Shown here: piece by piece, positions 34,119 through 43,189 of the stretch | How positions within the stretch are numbered: the first letter of the stretch is position 1 | How the letters are laid out: each line of letters begins with the position of its first letter | The notes under the pieces: generated by a model | What the model saw: only the letters and a program-made list of their open reading frames with translations | What the model was told of the DNA's origin: nothing | The model's database searches: none | Position numbers and translations under genes: made by a program | Assembly (NCBI RefSeq): GCF_001766415.1 | Contig: NZ_MKXO01000002.1 | Location: 275,620-339,619 of the forward strand | Source of the DNA: Exiguobacterium aurantiacum | GTDB taxonomy: Bacteria; Bacillota; Bacilli; Exiguobacteriales; Exiguobacteriaceae | Direction of reading: 5' to 3' | DNA length: 64,000 nucleotides

Positions 34119-35134
34119 TATAAAGTCGTCTTCGGGTCGCGCAACAGATGCTTAATGTCGCGGAACGTGACGAACGTCATATTGTTCGCATCGTACAATT
34201 TGTAACGAAGCGATTTTAAACTAGAGAACAATCCGATCGTCGTCGCTTTTTGTAGCGGCGGCGTCGCCGTATGCGCTTTTTCGAGGTTATAGTTCGGCAC
34301 GCGCGGGCTCAAGTGGTGGACGTGGTGGAAGCCGATGTTGCCTGTCACCCACTGCAACACTTTCGGCAACTCGTAATACGAACTGCCTTCGATCGCCGCT
34401 TTGACGTAATCCCATTCGCTCTCATCTTCAAAATACGAGTCTTCGAACGTATGTTGGACATAAAACAGCCAAATCCCGAGGACACCGGCCGTGAACATCG
34501 TCGTCCCTTGAATGATCAAGAACGCCTGCCAGCCGACCAAATAAATCATCAGACTGTACAGCACGACGAGCGAGAGGTTGATGACATGCGTGTTCATCCG
34601 CTCTTTTTTCCGAGCGTCCTTGCGGTTAAACCGGCTCGTGACGAGAATCAAGAACAACGGTCCGATACCGAACATGACGAGCGGGTTGCGATAGAGGCGG
34701 TACTGAAGACGCGTCCATTTCGAGGCCTCGACATATTCCTCGATCGTCATGACCCAAATGTCACCGACACCGCGCTTATCGAGGTTACCGCTCGACGCGT
34801 GGTGGATCGAATGCTCCCGCTTCCACTTCTCGTACGGGAACAGCGTCAACACACCCATGATTGTTCCGACGACGGCGTTCGCTTTCTTGTTTTTGAAGAA
34901 CGAACCGTGCGTACAATCATGGAAGATGATAAACATGCGGACGACGAACCCGGCTGCGATGATCGCGAGCGGGATCGTGAGCCACACCGACACTTCGAGC
35001 GCTTGGTACGCAAGGAACCAGGCGACGAGGAACGGCAGGATCGTGTTGATCATCTGCCGGACACTGACTTTGACATCTGCCTTTTCAAAGGGCGAGACGT
35101 GTTTACGTAGCTGGGCAATCTTTTCTTTACTCAT
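34118..35134 (-). CDS. Membrane fatty-acid desaturase
   Basis: 338-residue diiron desaturase acting on membrane phospholipid acyl chains, similar to Bacillus Des. Three histidine boxes are seen: HDCTHGS (near residue 72), HSIHHASSG (near 108) and HHVHHLSPR (near 272). About four hydrophobic segments lie between them. Family members raise membrane fluidity in the cold. The 5' leader is about 135 bases from a promoter with extended -10 (35274-35302), long enough for post-transcriptional control. An IS605-type relic ends 8 bases upstream of that promoter. No DesK/DesR genes are in the window. Confidence 0.9.
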   Translation of the reverse strand: MSKEKIAQLRKHVSPFEKADVKVSVRQMINTILPFLVAWFLAYQALEVSVWLTIPLAIIAAGFVVRMFIIFHDCTHGSFFKNKKANAVVGTIMGVLTLFPYEKWKREHSIHHASSGNLDKRGVGDIWVMTIEEYVEASKWTRLQYRLYRNPLVMFGIGPLFLILVTSRFNRKDARKKERMNTHVINLSLVVLYSLMIYLVGWQAFLIIQGTTMFTAGVLGIWLFYVQHTFEDSYFEDESEWDYVKAAIEGSSYYELPKVLQWVTGNIGFHHVHHLSPRVPNYNLEKAHTATPPLQKATTIGLFSSLKSLRYKLYDANNMTFVTFRDIKHLLRDPKTTL

Positions 35135-35273
35135 ATGTGAGCCTCCTTGAATTCGACAGCGTTCACGACGCTTCTAAATTGATGATATGAAATGAAACCG
35201 ACAACCGACGTGCGTGAAGGTGAATTCATAGTATCCATATGATTATTTTCCCCACCTAAACTAATACCAGGTA

Positions 35274-35302
35274 ATTATACCATGTATTACACCAGAAAAG
35301 TA
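35274..35302 (-). promoter_or_regulatory. Desaturase promoter with extended -10
   Basis: Minus strand: TACTTT, 17 bases, TATAAT preceded by TGG (TGn extended -10). Confidence 0.7.
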
Positions 35303-35309
35303 TACGCTT

Positions 35310-35600
35310 GTGAACTACTCACCACTTATTTGAAGCGCAACCTGAAGTCGGCGCTGCTTGGGAAGACCGCGCTCTTGTTAGCAACGGTTATGGACCAAGC
35401 TCGCCCCATCCGGCGTCCTGAATCAACTTCAGCGTCTCCACGATAATGACTTGGTTCTCGTCAACGAGATGCGTCTCGTCAGCTTGCGGAAGACGTCGTG
35501 GTGTTCGTTGTTCCCCTCCATGGCGGTCGGTGTCGTGATCATCATCCTTTATCATCCGATACCCGCACAAGGGGCCGACGAGCCTGAAGAAATGGCGAAC
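35310..35600 (-). mobile_element. Decayed IS200/IS605-type element (TnpB relic plus right end)
   Basis: The stretch 35310-35332 is identical to 14036-14058 and forms the element's terminal hairpin GTGA-ACTAC-TCAC. Inland on the minus strand are fragments of a TnpB-like coding sequence, so this is the 3' remnant of an insertion sequence whose other end is lost. Confidence 0.55.
35388..35600 (-). pseudogene. TnpB-like transposon nuclease fragment
   Basis: The minus strand encodes LVDENQVIIVETLKLIQDAGWGEL before a stop. This matches the TnpB region where a RuvC-adjacent VxENQxIxVExL strand is normally followed, some 15 residues later, by I-x-DAGWGEL. The linker between the two is missing, so there is an internal deletion. 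Just upstream, HDVFRKLTRR reads in a different frame, implying a frameshift. RuvC catalytic parts and the zinc finger are absent, so no activity is expected. Identification is by motif memory, not by search. Confidence 0.5.
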
Positions 35601-35671
35601 TTTCGTTTGTTACCCTTGCCCCGCGGGATGTGGAATACGAAGCTCGTGCAACGTCTACTGCAAACATGAAA

Positions 35672-35712
35672 ACAGAGGGGCATCATCCATTACGGATGGC
35701 GTCCCTCTGTTC
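35672..35712 (-). terminator. Terminator after alpha-amylase gene
   Basis: ACAGAGGG / CCCTCTGT outer stem with inner CATCC/GGATG, followed on the minus strand by TTTTC. Confidence 0.8.
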
Positions 35713-35719
35713 GAATTCG

Positions 35720-37306
<1,587 letters not shown>

Positions 37307-37410
37307 TTATCATGAACGATTCCGCTTTAGTTTAACAGAGGATTTCCGAAAAACAGTTCTCTGCACCTAACTATTTTTTTCTTGAATAGTTCAGTCGTCC
37401 AAAACAAAAA

Positions 37411-37430
37411 CGGATGGCTTGTGCCATCCG
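37411..37430 (-). terminator. Terminator after padR-DUF2812
   Basis: CGGATGGC / GCCATCCG stem with TTGT loop, followed on the minus strand by TTTTTGTTTTGG. Confidence 0.88.
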
Positions 37431-37435
37431 CCTAG

Positions 37436-37963
37436 TCATCCTTTGCGATCGAGCCGTTTTCGCTTCACGAGATAGCCTAAATACGGGAGACCTGTGAAGA
37501 CGAGTCCGATCGTGACGAGCAACTGGACCATGATCAATCCCGTCTCGACGAGTCCCGACCAATCCAGTTCAAGCAATATAAACAGCCCGACCCATAAGAT
37601 GAGCAGTACCAACGCTACTTTCCCCATCTGCCCTTCGACTTGAGCGTATTTCTCGTGTGTCGTCTCACGATCCGAGTAAATCGGTCGCGCGTCCGGACTA
37701 CCTTTGAACACGTGAATCTCGTCCCCGCTCGACGTGACGTGTTCCCAGCCGCTCGCGCGGAACAGCTCGAAATAATCCTCGTCCGGTCGTTTACGATAAT
37801 CGAGACTATACTGGACGTCCGCCGGTTCTCCTTCGACGAGCGTATAGCCAAGCGGTGCGAACTTCTCTAAATGCCAGCCCTGCGCGGCCATTCGTCCCAA
37901 CTTCTCCATCTCACGCTCTTCAGCGAACGCGAGGCCCCAACTCGCCATATATTTTCGGTTCAT
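37436..37963 (-). CDS. DUF2812 membrane protein
   Basis: 175-residue protein with a soluble N-terminal DUF2812 domain, seen as E-x-EKLGRMAAQGWHLEKF, YTLVEGEPADVQYSLDYR and YFELFRASGWEHV. Two C-terminal membrane segments follow (about 115-165). The biochemical role is unknown. DUF2812 genes are regularly paired with PadR regulators, and here the start overlaps the padR stop by four bases. So the regulator probably controls this membrane protein in response to a membrane or drug signal (inference). Confidence 0.85.
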   Translation of the reverse strand: MNRKYMASWGLAFAEEREMEKLGRMAAQGWHLEKFAPLGYTLVEGEPADVQYSLDYRKRPDEDYFELFRASGWEHVTSSGDEIHVFKGSPDARPIYSDRETTHEKYAQVEGQMGKVALVLLILWVGLFILLELDWSGLVETGLIMVQLLVTIGLVFTGLPYLGYLVKRKRLDRKG

Positions 37964-38292
37964 CTGTGGCCCTCCCCTTCCAAAATAAAACGTGCGTCGT
38001 CGACCATCGCTTGGCGCCGTTTCACGTCTTCGTGTAACAATGCGCGCCCGATGTCCGTGATGATATAACTCTTCTTCTTGCCGTCCCCGTCGAGCGGCTC
38101 GATCAGCGACGCGTTCACGAGTTTTTTGATGATCGTGTACATCGACGCCGGACCTATCTGCATCCGCCCATTCGTCAACTCTTCGACGAACTGCATGATC
38201 AAATACCCGTGTCTTGGCTCGGTCAGCGCGAGCAAGATGTAAAATGTGCTGTCGGTCAACTCCCCGAGCCCGATCGTATCGTTCCGTGGCAT
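37960..38292 (-). CDS. PadR-family transcriptional regulator
   Basis: 110-residue winged-helix regulator. Seen: LTDSTFYILLALTEPRHGYLIMQFVEELTNGRMQIGPASMYTIIKKL, the PadR wHTH with its G-x-LY/MY wing approach, then EPLDGDGKKKSYIITDIGRALL and a short dimerisation helix. The frame extends 72 bases upstream, but ATG at 38292 is preceded by AGGAGG with 7 bases spacing. Its promoter contains two matching ATATC-N7-GATAT dyads, indicating autorepression. Cotranscribed with DUF2812. Confidence 0.9.
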   Translation of the reverse strand: MPRNDTIGLGELTDSTFYILLALTEPRHGYLIMQFVEELTNGRMQIGPASMYTIIKKLVNASLIEPLDGDGKKKSYIITDIGRALLHEDVKRRQAMVDDARFILEGEGHR

Positions 38293-38305
38293 CGTCTCGC
38301 CTCCT

Positions 38306-38322
38306 ATATCATTCATCGATAT
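38306..38322 (-). promoter_or_regulatory. PadR operator 2
   Basis: ATATC-N7-GATAT dyad just downstream of the expected transcription start and directly before the ribosome site; it repeats the spacing of the dyad inside the promoter. Confidence 0.7.
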
Positions 38323-38335
38323 ACTTCTTACTCCT

Positions 38336-38364
38336 AATATATATCGTTGAATGATATATGTCAA
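38336..38364 (-). promoter_or_regulatory. padR promoter with operator 1 in the spacer
   Basis: Minus strand: consensus TTGACA, 17 bases, TATATT. A perfect ATATATC-N7-GATATAT dyad (38339-38359) fills the spacer and overlaps the -10, so regulator binding would block polymerase. Confidence 0.85.
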
Positions 38365-38382
38365 TGAATGATATAAAAAAAG

Positions 38383-38404
38383 CCGCAGACAGGTCGTCTG
38401 CGAC
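38383..38404 (-). terminator. Terminator after the tandem-HD gene
   Basis: CGCAGAC / GTCTGCG stem followed on the minus strand by a run of seven T. Confidence 0.88.
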
Positions 38405-38408
38405 TCGT

Positions 38409-39536
38409 TTAGCTCGTGACATAATCGAGATCGTGCAAAATGTAGGCAAGGAAGAAAATCATACTCGGATTCTCATAGCGCGACTGGACTTTCCGGAGTT
38501 GTTCCCGGTACGTGACTTCGTACTCGGCCCCGTTCATCTTCCGCTCCATGTTCATCTTGATCAAGGCGTCAAGCTTGTCCATCATATCGACGAGCGACCC
38601 TTCGTACGTCGCATCTTTCGAATCGGCCATATAGCGCCGGAACGCCGGTTGCATGTATTCCGGGAGGAGTGACAATAACGCCTCGCTCTCGGCCCGTTCA
38701 TACGCCTCGAACGCAGCACCGGTCTCGGCCGTCGAGTGCTTCACCGGACCGAGCACGTCCCCGGTCACGCCTTCGACGAGGTCGTGACAGAGCAAGCGCG
38801 CCGTCAATTCGGCGACGTCGACCTCGACCCCGTACTTCTCACGCTCGAGCAAGCCGCTGAACAGACCGAGCGCCGCCGCCCGGAAACCGTGGATGGCGTC
38901 GTTGTCGTCAATCGTATTGAAACGGCCTTTCCAGCGCCGGACGCTATCCATCCGCATGACGTTCTCGATGAACGTCGCGACGTCCGTCTCCGTTTCGACT
39001 TGCTCATAGAGCCAGCGGACTGACTCGAGCGGATGGTCGCGGAGCACCGCCTTCATCTCTTTGAGCTTCTCGACGAAGTGTGGCGACCCATGTGCGACTT
39101 CACGCCGCACGAACAGCATCGCATCGAACGAATCGATCCCGTCGACAATCCGTCCTTCGAACGAATCGTCCTCCGCCTCGACGAGAAAACGATAAAAGTG
39201 CGGCCGGAGCGACTGTGACAACAAGTCGACCAACCCGAGGCTCGCCGTCCGTTCCATCCGTTCGATATGTTCTTTGAGCGTCGGCTCTTTTTTCGTCCGG
39301 TGCATGATCGGGCCGGTCTGCACCTCGTTCATATCGTGGAACAACGCCTTGCCGAGCACATCGAGCAAGTTGACGTCCTGTCCGTTGTTCTCTTCATAAT
39401 AGGCCGCAATCAAACTGAAGACGGCGACACGGAAGCTATGGCTCGCCGCGTTATCGTGATAGTGCGGCGCGTATTCGTCCCACCGTTGCACGTTTTGCAT
39501 ACGTGTCATCTTGCGGATAAACGTTCCGTTATGCAT
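38409..39536 (-). CDS. Protein with two tandem YfbR-like HD domains
   Basis: 375-residue protein made of two HD-superfamily domains. Domain 1 (about 8-180) has MQNVQRWDEY, ASHSFRVAVFSL and GKALFHDMNEVQTGPIMHR. Domain 2 (about 195-365) has MDSVRRWKGR, AIHGFRAAALGLFSG and TARLLCHDLVEGVTGDVLGPVKH. Both keep H...HD...D ligands expected of YfbR-type 5'-nucleotidases, which normally are single-domain dimers, so this is an internal duplication. Start ATG at 39536 has AAGGAGG and overlaps the K+ channel stop as TGATG. Substrate is unknown; a nucleotide is likely. Confidence 0.8.
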   Translation of the reverse strand: MHNGTFIRKMTRMQNVQRWDEYAPHYHDNAASHSFRVAVFSLIAAYYEENNGQDVNLLDVLGKALFHDMNEVQTGPIMHRTKKEPTLKEHIERMERTASLGLVDLLSQSLRPHFYRFLVEAEDDSFEGRIVDGIDSFDAMLFVRREVAHGSPHFVEKLKEMKAVLRDHPLESVRWLYEQVETETDVATFIENVMRMDSVRRWKGRFNTIDDNDAIHGFRAAALGLFSGLLEREKYGVEVDVAELTARLLCHDLVEGVTGDVLGPVKHSTAETGAAFEAYERAESEALLSLLPEYMQPAFRRYMADSKDATYEGSLVDMMDKLDALIKMNMERKMNGAEYEVTYREQLRKVQSRYENPSMIFFLAYILHDLDYVTS

Positions 39537-40567
39537 CAAATTCCTCCTTGCTTTAAACGTTCCCACGCATCGTCATGACAGACGATGTAGAGCGTGTCAC
39601 TCGGCTCAAGCGTTGTGTCGAGCGCCGTCGCGAAATCGAGACGGTCGTTGACGGCAATCAAGGTGACGCCCTGGCGCAACAAGTTTTCGACAGCGTCCCG
39701 GACCGTCGCCCACTCGGGTCTCGGCGCGAGCGCTTGAATGTTACCACCGGACTGCTTGCTGAGCAGTTGCCGGAAAATCGATGTCGTGCCCGGCTGCAAC
39801 GTCGCTTTCGCCATGAGGAGCGACACCGAATCGTTCGCCAATATAAAGTCGTCGATGCGCACGTGTTTGAACTTCGAGATGTTCCGCTCTTCGCATACTT
39901 CGACGACCGTATGTAGGTCAACCCCCCGTTCCGACGACAGCGCCTCGACGGCTGACGCGATCAATAGCGACTTCCCGTCGGCGAGCAACGTCTCGCTGAT
40001 CTGCGCATCCGCGAAGATGGCGACCCGGCGCGCTTTCAAAATGTTCGCCTGCAGGAGCACCGCCTCATCGGACGGGTCACCGTGGACAAAATGGACGTTG
40101 TCATGATCGTACGGTTCTTCTTTCAATTGGTCGATCAACACGATCTCCGCCTTCGGCTCATAGCTGAGCACCTCGTCGATCGCTTTCTTCGTCTTCGGCG
40201 ACCAACCGATATAGACGTAATGCCCTTCTCCTCGATACACTAGCTTTCCCTCCCGTTTTAAACGTTGAAACGTCGCACCGACCTCAACGAGTTTTCCGAT
40301 CAAAGCCCCGATAATCCCGATCCCGAACAGGAACAGGAAAATGCCGAGCCAACGCCCGGCAACCGTTGACGGGAAGAAATCACCGTAACCGACCGTCGTC
40401 AGCGTCGTCATCGTCCACCAGAACGAATCGAACATCGACGGGAACGTCTCCGGCTCGAGCCAGTAACCGAGGACGGTACCGGTCAAAATAATGACGAGTG
40501 ATGCCAACACGACGTTCAGAAACGATAATTTCGATAACCCGCGCCACACTCGAAAAAAGATATGCAC
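39536..40567 (-). CDS. Two-TM potassium channel with TrkA-N (RCK) domain
   Basis: 343-residue predicted K+ channel. Two membrane segments (about 18-38 and 75-95) flank a pore loop with the selectivity filter TLTTVGYGDFFP. The cytoplasmic part is an RCK/TrkA-N domain, YVYIGWSPKTKKAIDEV through NVHFVHGDPSDEAVL, then a TrkA-C-like end. It resembles YugO of Bacillus. GTG at 40567 lies 8 bases after AAAGGGAG and is preferred over an earlier ATG. It is coupled to the tandem-HD gene and divergent from the ATP-grasp/DUF350 operon. TrkA-N could bind a nucleotide made or destroyed by the HD protein (inference). Confidence 0.87.
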   Translation of the reverse strand: MHIFFRVWRGLSKLSFLNVVLASLVIILTGTVLGYWLEPETFPSMFDSFWWTMTTLTTVGYGDFFPSTVAGRWLGIFLFLFGIGIIGALIGKLVEVGATFQRLKREGKLVYRGEGHYVYIGWSPKTKKAIDEVLSYEPKAEIVLIDQLKEEPYDHDNVHFVHGDPSDEAVLLQANILKARRVAIFADAQISETLLADGKSLLIASAVEALSSERGVDLHTVVEVCEERNISKFKHVRIDDFILANDSVSLLMAKATLQPGTTSIFRQLLSKQSGGNIQALAPRPEWATVRDAVENLLRQGVTLIAVNDRLDFATALDTTLEPSDTLYIVCHDDAWERLKQGGI

Positions 40568-40617
40568 TGAAATCACTCCCTTTCTCCTATATACTAGAGA
40601 CAACTCAATTGATTTAC

Positions 40618-40645
40618 GAAACCCGTTTGTGTTCGGTTCCGTATA
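40618..40645 (+). promoter_or_regulatory. ECF (sigma-W-like) promoter of the lipoprotein/ATP-grasp/DUF350 operon
   Basis: GAAAC at 40618-40622, 17 bases, CGTATA at 40640-40645 (GAAACC...CGTATA), the pattern of B. subtilis sigma-W promoters. Transcription would start near 40652, about 19 bases before the first start codon. No sigma-A promoter of comparable quality is seen on this strand. Confidence 0.7.
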
Positions 40646-40670
40646 GAAAGAAAAAAGAAAGGACTAACCT

Positions 40671-41129
40671 ATGGACTCCATCGTTTTAGAATACCGACTC
40701 TATAAAAATGAGATCTCGTTCGAGCCACTTTACCATTATACATCGCTCGGGCTTGATGAAGTACTTGCTAGACGCGAATGCGAATTTTTCGTCAAAGACG
40801 GCATGACGTACAAACAACGCTCGTCCGCGCTCGAAGGCGACCAATATTTCTTGATTTACGTCGACCGGTACACGGAAGGACCTGTTGACAAGAAAGCAAC
40901 TGACGACATCAAAGTCGAGATTCGCACGCTCGACGACCGATTCGACAACCCGCTGCTCGAAGCGTACTTCGTCGACCGTCACCTTGACGCGCTCGCCATG
41001 CTCGGCAGCGAGTATTTATACGTCGCCGGAAACGAATATGCGCGCGACTCGGCCGAGACGGACGAGGACCGTGGCGTCTACGTCATCTATGTCACCCCGA
41101 CTGGCTATACACTGGAGGAAACAACATGA
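40671..41129 (+). CDS. Uncharacterised protein heading the ATP-grasp/DUF350 operon
   Basis: 152-residue soluble acidic protein with no recognised domain. Visible features are a beta-rich N-terminal half (SIVLEYRLYKNEISFEPLYHY), a FFVKDGMTYKQRSSALEGDQYFLIYVDRY segment and an acidic stretch SAETDEDRGVYVIYVTP. No signal peptide or membrane segment. ATG is seven bases after GAAAGGA. Its stop overlaps the lipoprotein start by four bases, so it is part of the same coupled operon. In enterobacterial yjf operons the place is taken by unrelated small proteins; equivalence is not claimed. Confidence 0.75.
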   Translation: MDSIVLEYRLYKNEISFEPLYHYTSLGLDEVLARRECEFFVKDGMTYKQRSSALEGDQYFLIYVDRYTEGPVDKKATDDIKVEIRTLDDRFDNPLLEAYFVDRHLDALAMLGSEYLYVAGNEYARDSAETDEDRGVYVIYVTPTGYTLEETT

Positions 41130-41491
41130 AAACAAGCAAGAAGATTTTAAGCGGTCTCTCGGCCGCCGTCTTGACAGCGTCACTCGCGGCGTGCGGTACG
41201 GACGAAACGCAACAAGCGACGTTACCGGAAGAGCCAACCGGCTATGAGTGTGACGACTGGGAATGGGACGACGAAACGGAATCATATTACTGCGACGACA
41301 GACGGTCCCCGCACTTCGGGAGCTTCTTCTTACTCGGCAGTCTGTTCAATTCAAAGAGTTCGCTAAAAAACTCGTCCGCTTATAAAAACTACCGCTCGAA
41401 CGGTGGCGCGAGCAGCATCACGCCGAACCGATCGAACTCAGGGTCAAACTCGGGACTCGGCAGCGGCTCAAAAGGCGGCTTCGGGGGATGA
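41126..41491 (+). CDS. YgiB/YjfM-like lipoprotein
   Basis: 121-residue predicted lipoprotein: signal sequence with lipobox SLAAC and cysteine 23, an acidic Cys/Trp segment (YECDDWEWDDETESYYCDD), a hydrophobic patch FGSFFLLGSLF, and a long Ser/Gly/Asn-rich tail ending GSGSKGGFGG. In composition and in position directly before a glutathionylspermidine-synthase-like gene it resembles E. coli YgiB and YjfM (DUF1190). Two cysteines besides the lipobox may pair. It is coupled to both neighbours by four-base overlaps. Confidence 0.72.
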   Translation: MKTSKKILSGLSAAVLTASLAACGTDETQQATLPEEPTGYECDDWEWDDETESYYCDDRRSPHFGSFFLLGSLFNSKSSLKNSSAYKNYRSNGGASSITPNRSNSGSNSGLGSGSKGGFGG

Positions 41492-42711
41492 ATCGGCACG
41501 ACTTGTTCGGCCAAATCCCTTACTTTTGGCCCGACTTGAACGACGAAGAATATGCACTCTACGATTGCCTCGTCTACACGCAAGACGAGGTCGACCGCAT
41601 CCGGGAAGCGACGCGCGCCGTCGATGCCATCTTCCGGAAAGCCAATCGATTGTTGCGGACGCTCCCAGACGAGACGCTCCGTCTGCTCGGTTATCCGGAG
41701 GCGAGCTTGCCGTTCTTGCGTGACAAAGCGCTCCCGCAAGAGACGATCATCGGCCGTTATGACTGGATCGTCAAAGACGGTGTGATCAAACTGATGGAGT
41801 TCAACGCCGACACGCCGACGTTCATCAAAGAACTGTTCGATGTGAACCGGTATGTGACGACCGCGTTCGGACTCAACGACCCGAACGCGAACGCGACAGC
41901 CGAGCTGAAGACCGAACTCCGTAAAGCCGTCATCGCGGCGTGGCAACGATTAAATCGCGACGGGACACCAAAAATCGTCTTCACGTCACACGACGACAAC
42001 ATCGAGGACAAATGGACGACCCGCTTCCTCCAAGAGACGCTCGACTTGCCGTCAGAATTCGTCCCGCTCGACCGGTTGCTCGTCGACGTGGACGGCGTCT
42101 ATACCCCGTCGGGCGAACGGGTCGACGTCTTGTACCGCCAGACGTATCCGATCGAGCACTTGGTCGACGACCGGGCGCCGAACGGCGACTTGATCGGCAT
42201 CCGGCTGCTCGAGTTGAACCAAGCGAAGCACGTGTCGCTCCTCAACCCGTTGTCCGCATTTCTCATGCAGTCCAAAGGCGTCCAAGCGCTCATTTGGGAA
42301 CTGTATGAGACGGATACATATTTTGATGAAGCGGAGCGCCAGGTCATCCGTACTCACTTGTTACCGACTTATCTCGAGGCGGACCCATTTTTAGGCCAGA
42401 GCGCTTACGTGCAAAAACCGGCCTTCGGACGTGAAGGCGACTCGGTCATTTTGTATGCCGAAGACGGCGTCCCGTTCCATAAAGAAGTGCTGCAGACATA
42501 TGCCGCAGAAACCGCGGTGTATCAACAATTCATCGAGCTACCGACACGAACGACGAACACGGTCAACGGTCCGCTTGCGACGCACTACATGATCGGCTGC
42601 TTTTGTCTGAACGGCCACCCGTCGGCGCTCGGCGCCCGGGCCGGAAGCATGATCACGAACAACCAGTCCTACTACCTAGCCATCGGCACACCAACTCACG
42701 AAGGAGATTAA
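41488..42711 (+). CDS. Glutathionylspermidine-synthase-like ATP-grasp ligase (YgiC/YjfC type)
   Basis: 407-residue amide ligase of the ATP-grasp GSP-synthase family. Seen: the N-terminal IIGRYDWIVKDGVIKLMEFNADTPT with the family's acidic metal ligands, KIVFTSHDDNIEDKWTTRFLQ, and the nucleotide-binding YVQKPAFGREGDSVIL, where the lysine and glycine loop contact ATP. It lacks the amidase half of true E. coli Gsp. It probably joins an amine or amino acid to a peptide or protein carboxylate; the substrate is not known. Neighbouring lipoprotein and DUF350 genes recur with it in many bacteria. Confidence 0.85.
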   Translation: MNRHDLFGQIPYFWPDLNDEEYALYDCLVYTQDEVDRIREATRAVDAIFRKANRLLRTLPDETLRLLGYPEASLPFLRDKALPQETIIGRYDWIVKDGVIKLMEFNADTPTFIKELFDVNRYVTTAFGLNDPNANATAELKTELRKAVIAAWQRLNRDGTPKIVFTSHDDNIEDKWTTRFLQETLDLPSEFVPLDRLLVDVDGVYTPSGERVDVLYRQTYPIEHLVDDRAPNGDLIGIRLLELNQAKHVSLLNPLSAFLMQSKGVQALIWELYETDTYFDEAERQVIRTHLLPTYLEADPFLGQSAYVQKPAFGREGDSVILYAEDGVPFHKEVLQTYAAETAVYQQFIELPTRTTNTVNGPLATHYMIGCFCLNGHPSALGARAGSMITNNQSYYLAIGTPTHEGD

Positions 42712-42714
42712 CAC

Positions 42715-43128
42715 ATGACATTTATCACGCTCGATTCAATCTTGAGCTTCCTGGCTCACCTCGGTACCGGGTTCGGACTTATTTTAGCAGGACTCGTCGT
42801 GTTCGCCCTGACGACAAAATATTCGGAACGAAAACTCATCAAAGCTGGCAACGTCGCCGTCGCCCTCAAACTTTGGGGCAAAGCGCTCGGCCTCGCCATC
42901 GTCATCTACACAGTTTGGGCGAACAGCGTCAACCTGCTCGACGCCTTCATCTGGGGACTCGTCGGGATCCTCGCCCAAGTGCTCGCTTTTTGGACGTTTG
43001 AGTACGTGCTCACGCCTGGCGTAAACTTGGAGAAAGAAGTCGAAAACGGCAACCTCGCCGTCGGTGTCAGCCTGTTCTCGGCCTCGCTCGTCGTCGGCAT
43101 CATCGTCGCCGCGAGTTTGACGTACTAA
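42715..43128 (+). CDS. DUF350 (YjfL-like) membrane protein
   Basis: 137-residue protein with four predicted membrane segments (about 14-32, 48-70, 76-96 and 112-136). It belongs to the DUF350 family: LIKAGNVAVALKLWGKALGLAIVIY and the second-half ENGNLAVGVSLFSASLVVGIIVAASL form two related repeats. It may act in the membrane step of the lipoprotein/ATP-grasp system. It starts three bases after the ligase stop with AAGGAG upstream. A terminator (43133-43168) ends the operon. Confidence 0.85.
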   Translation: MTFITLDSILSFLAHLGTGFGLILAGLVVFALTTKYSERKLIKAGNVAVALKLWGKALGLAIVIYTVWANSVNLLDAFIWGLVGILAQVLAFWTFEYVLTPGVNLEKEVENGNLAVGVSLFSASLVVGIIVAASLTY

Positions 43129-43132
43129 ACAA

Positions 43133-43168
43133 ACAGCCCATGCGCTCAGGTAGCGACATGGGCTGTTT
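43133..43168 (+). terminator. Terminator after DUF350 gene
   Basis: ACAGCCCATG / CATGGGCTGT stem followed by TTTCAT. Confidence 0.82.
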
Positions 43169-43189
43169 CATATAGAAAGGAAGAATTGG

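Noticed and set aside
35451..35669. Plus-strand open frame of 72 codons near the IS605 relic
   Set aside because: No domain or ribosome site; it is antisense to the TnpB fragment and runs into the amylase terminator.
40671..41129. Identification of the first operon gene as YugN or YjfK (DUF2491)
   Set aside because: Position invites the comparison, but the sequence lacks the conserved segments of either family as I know them.
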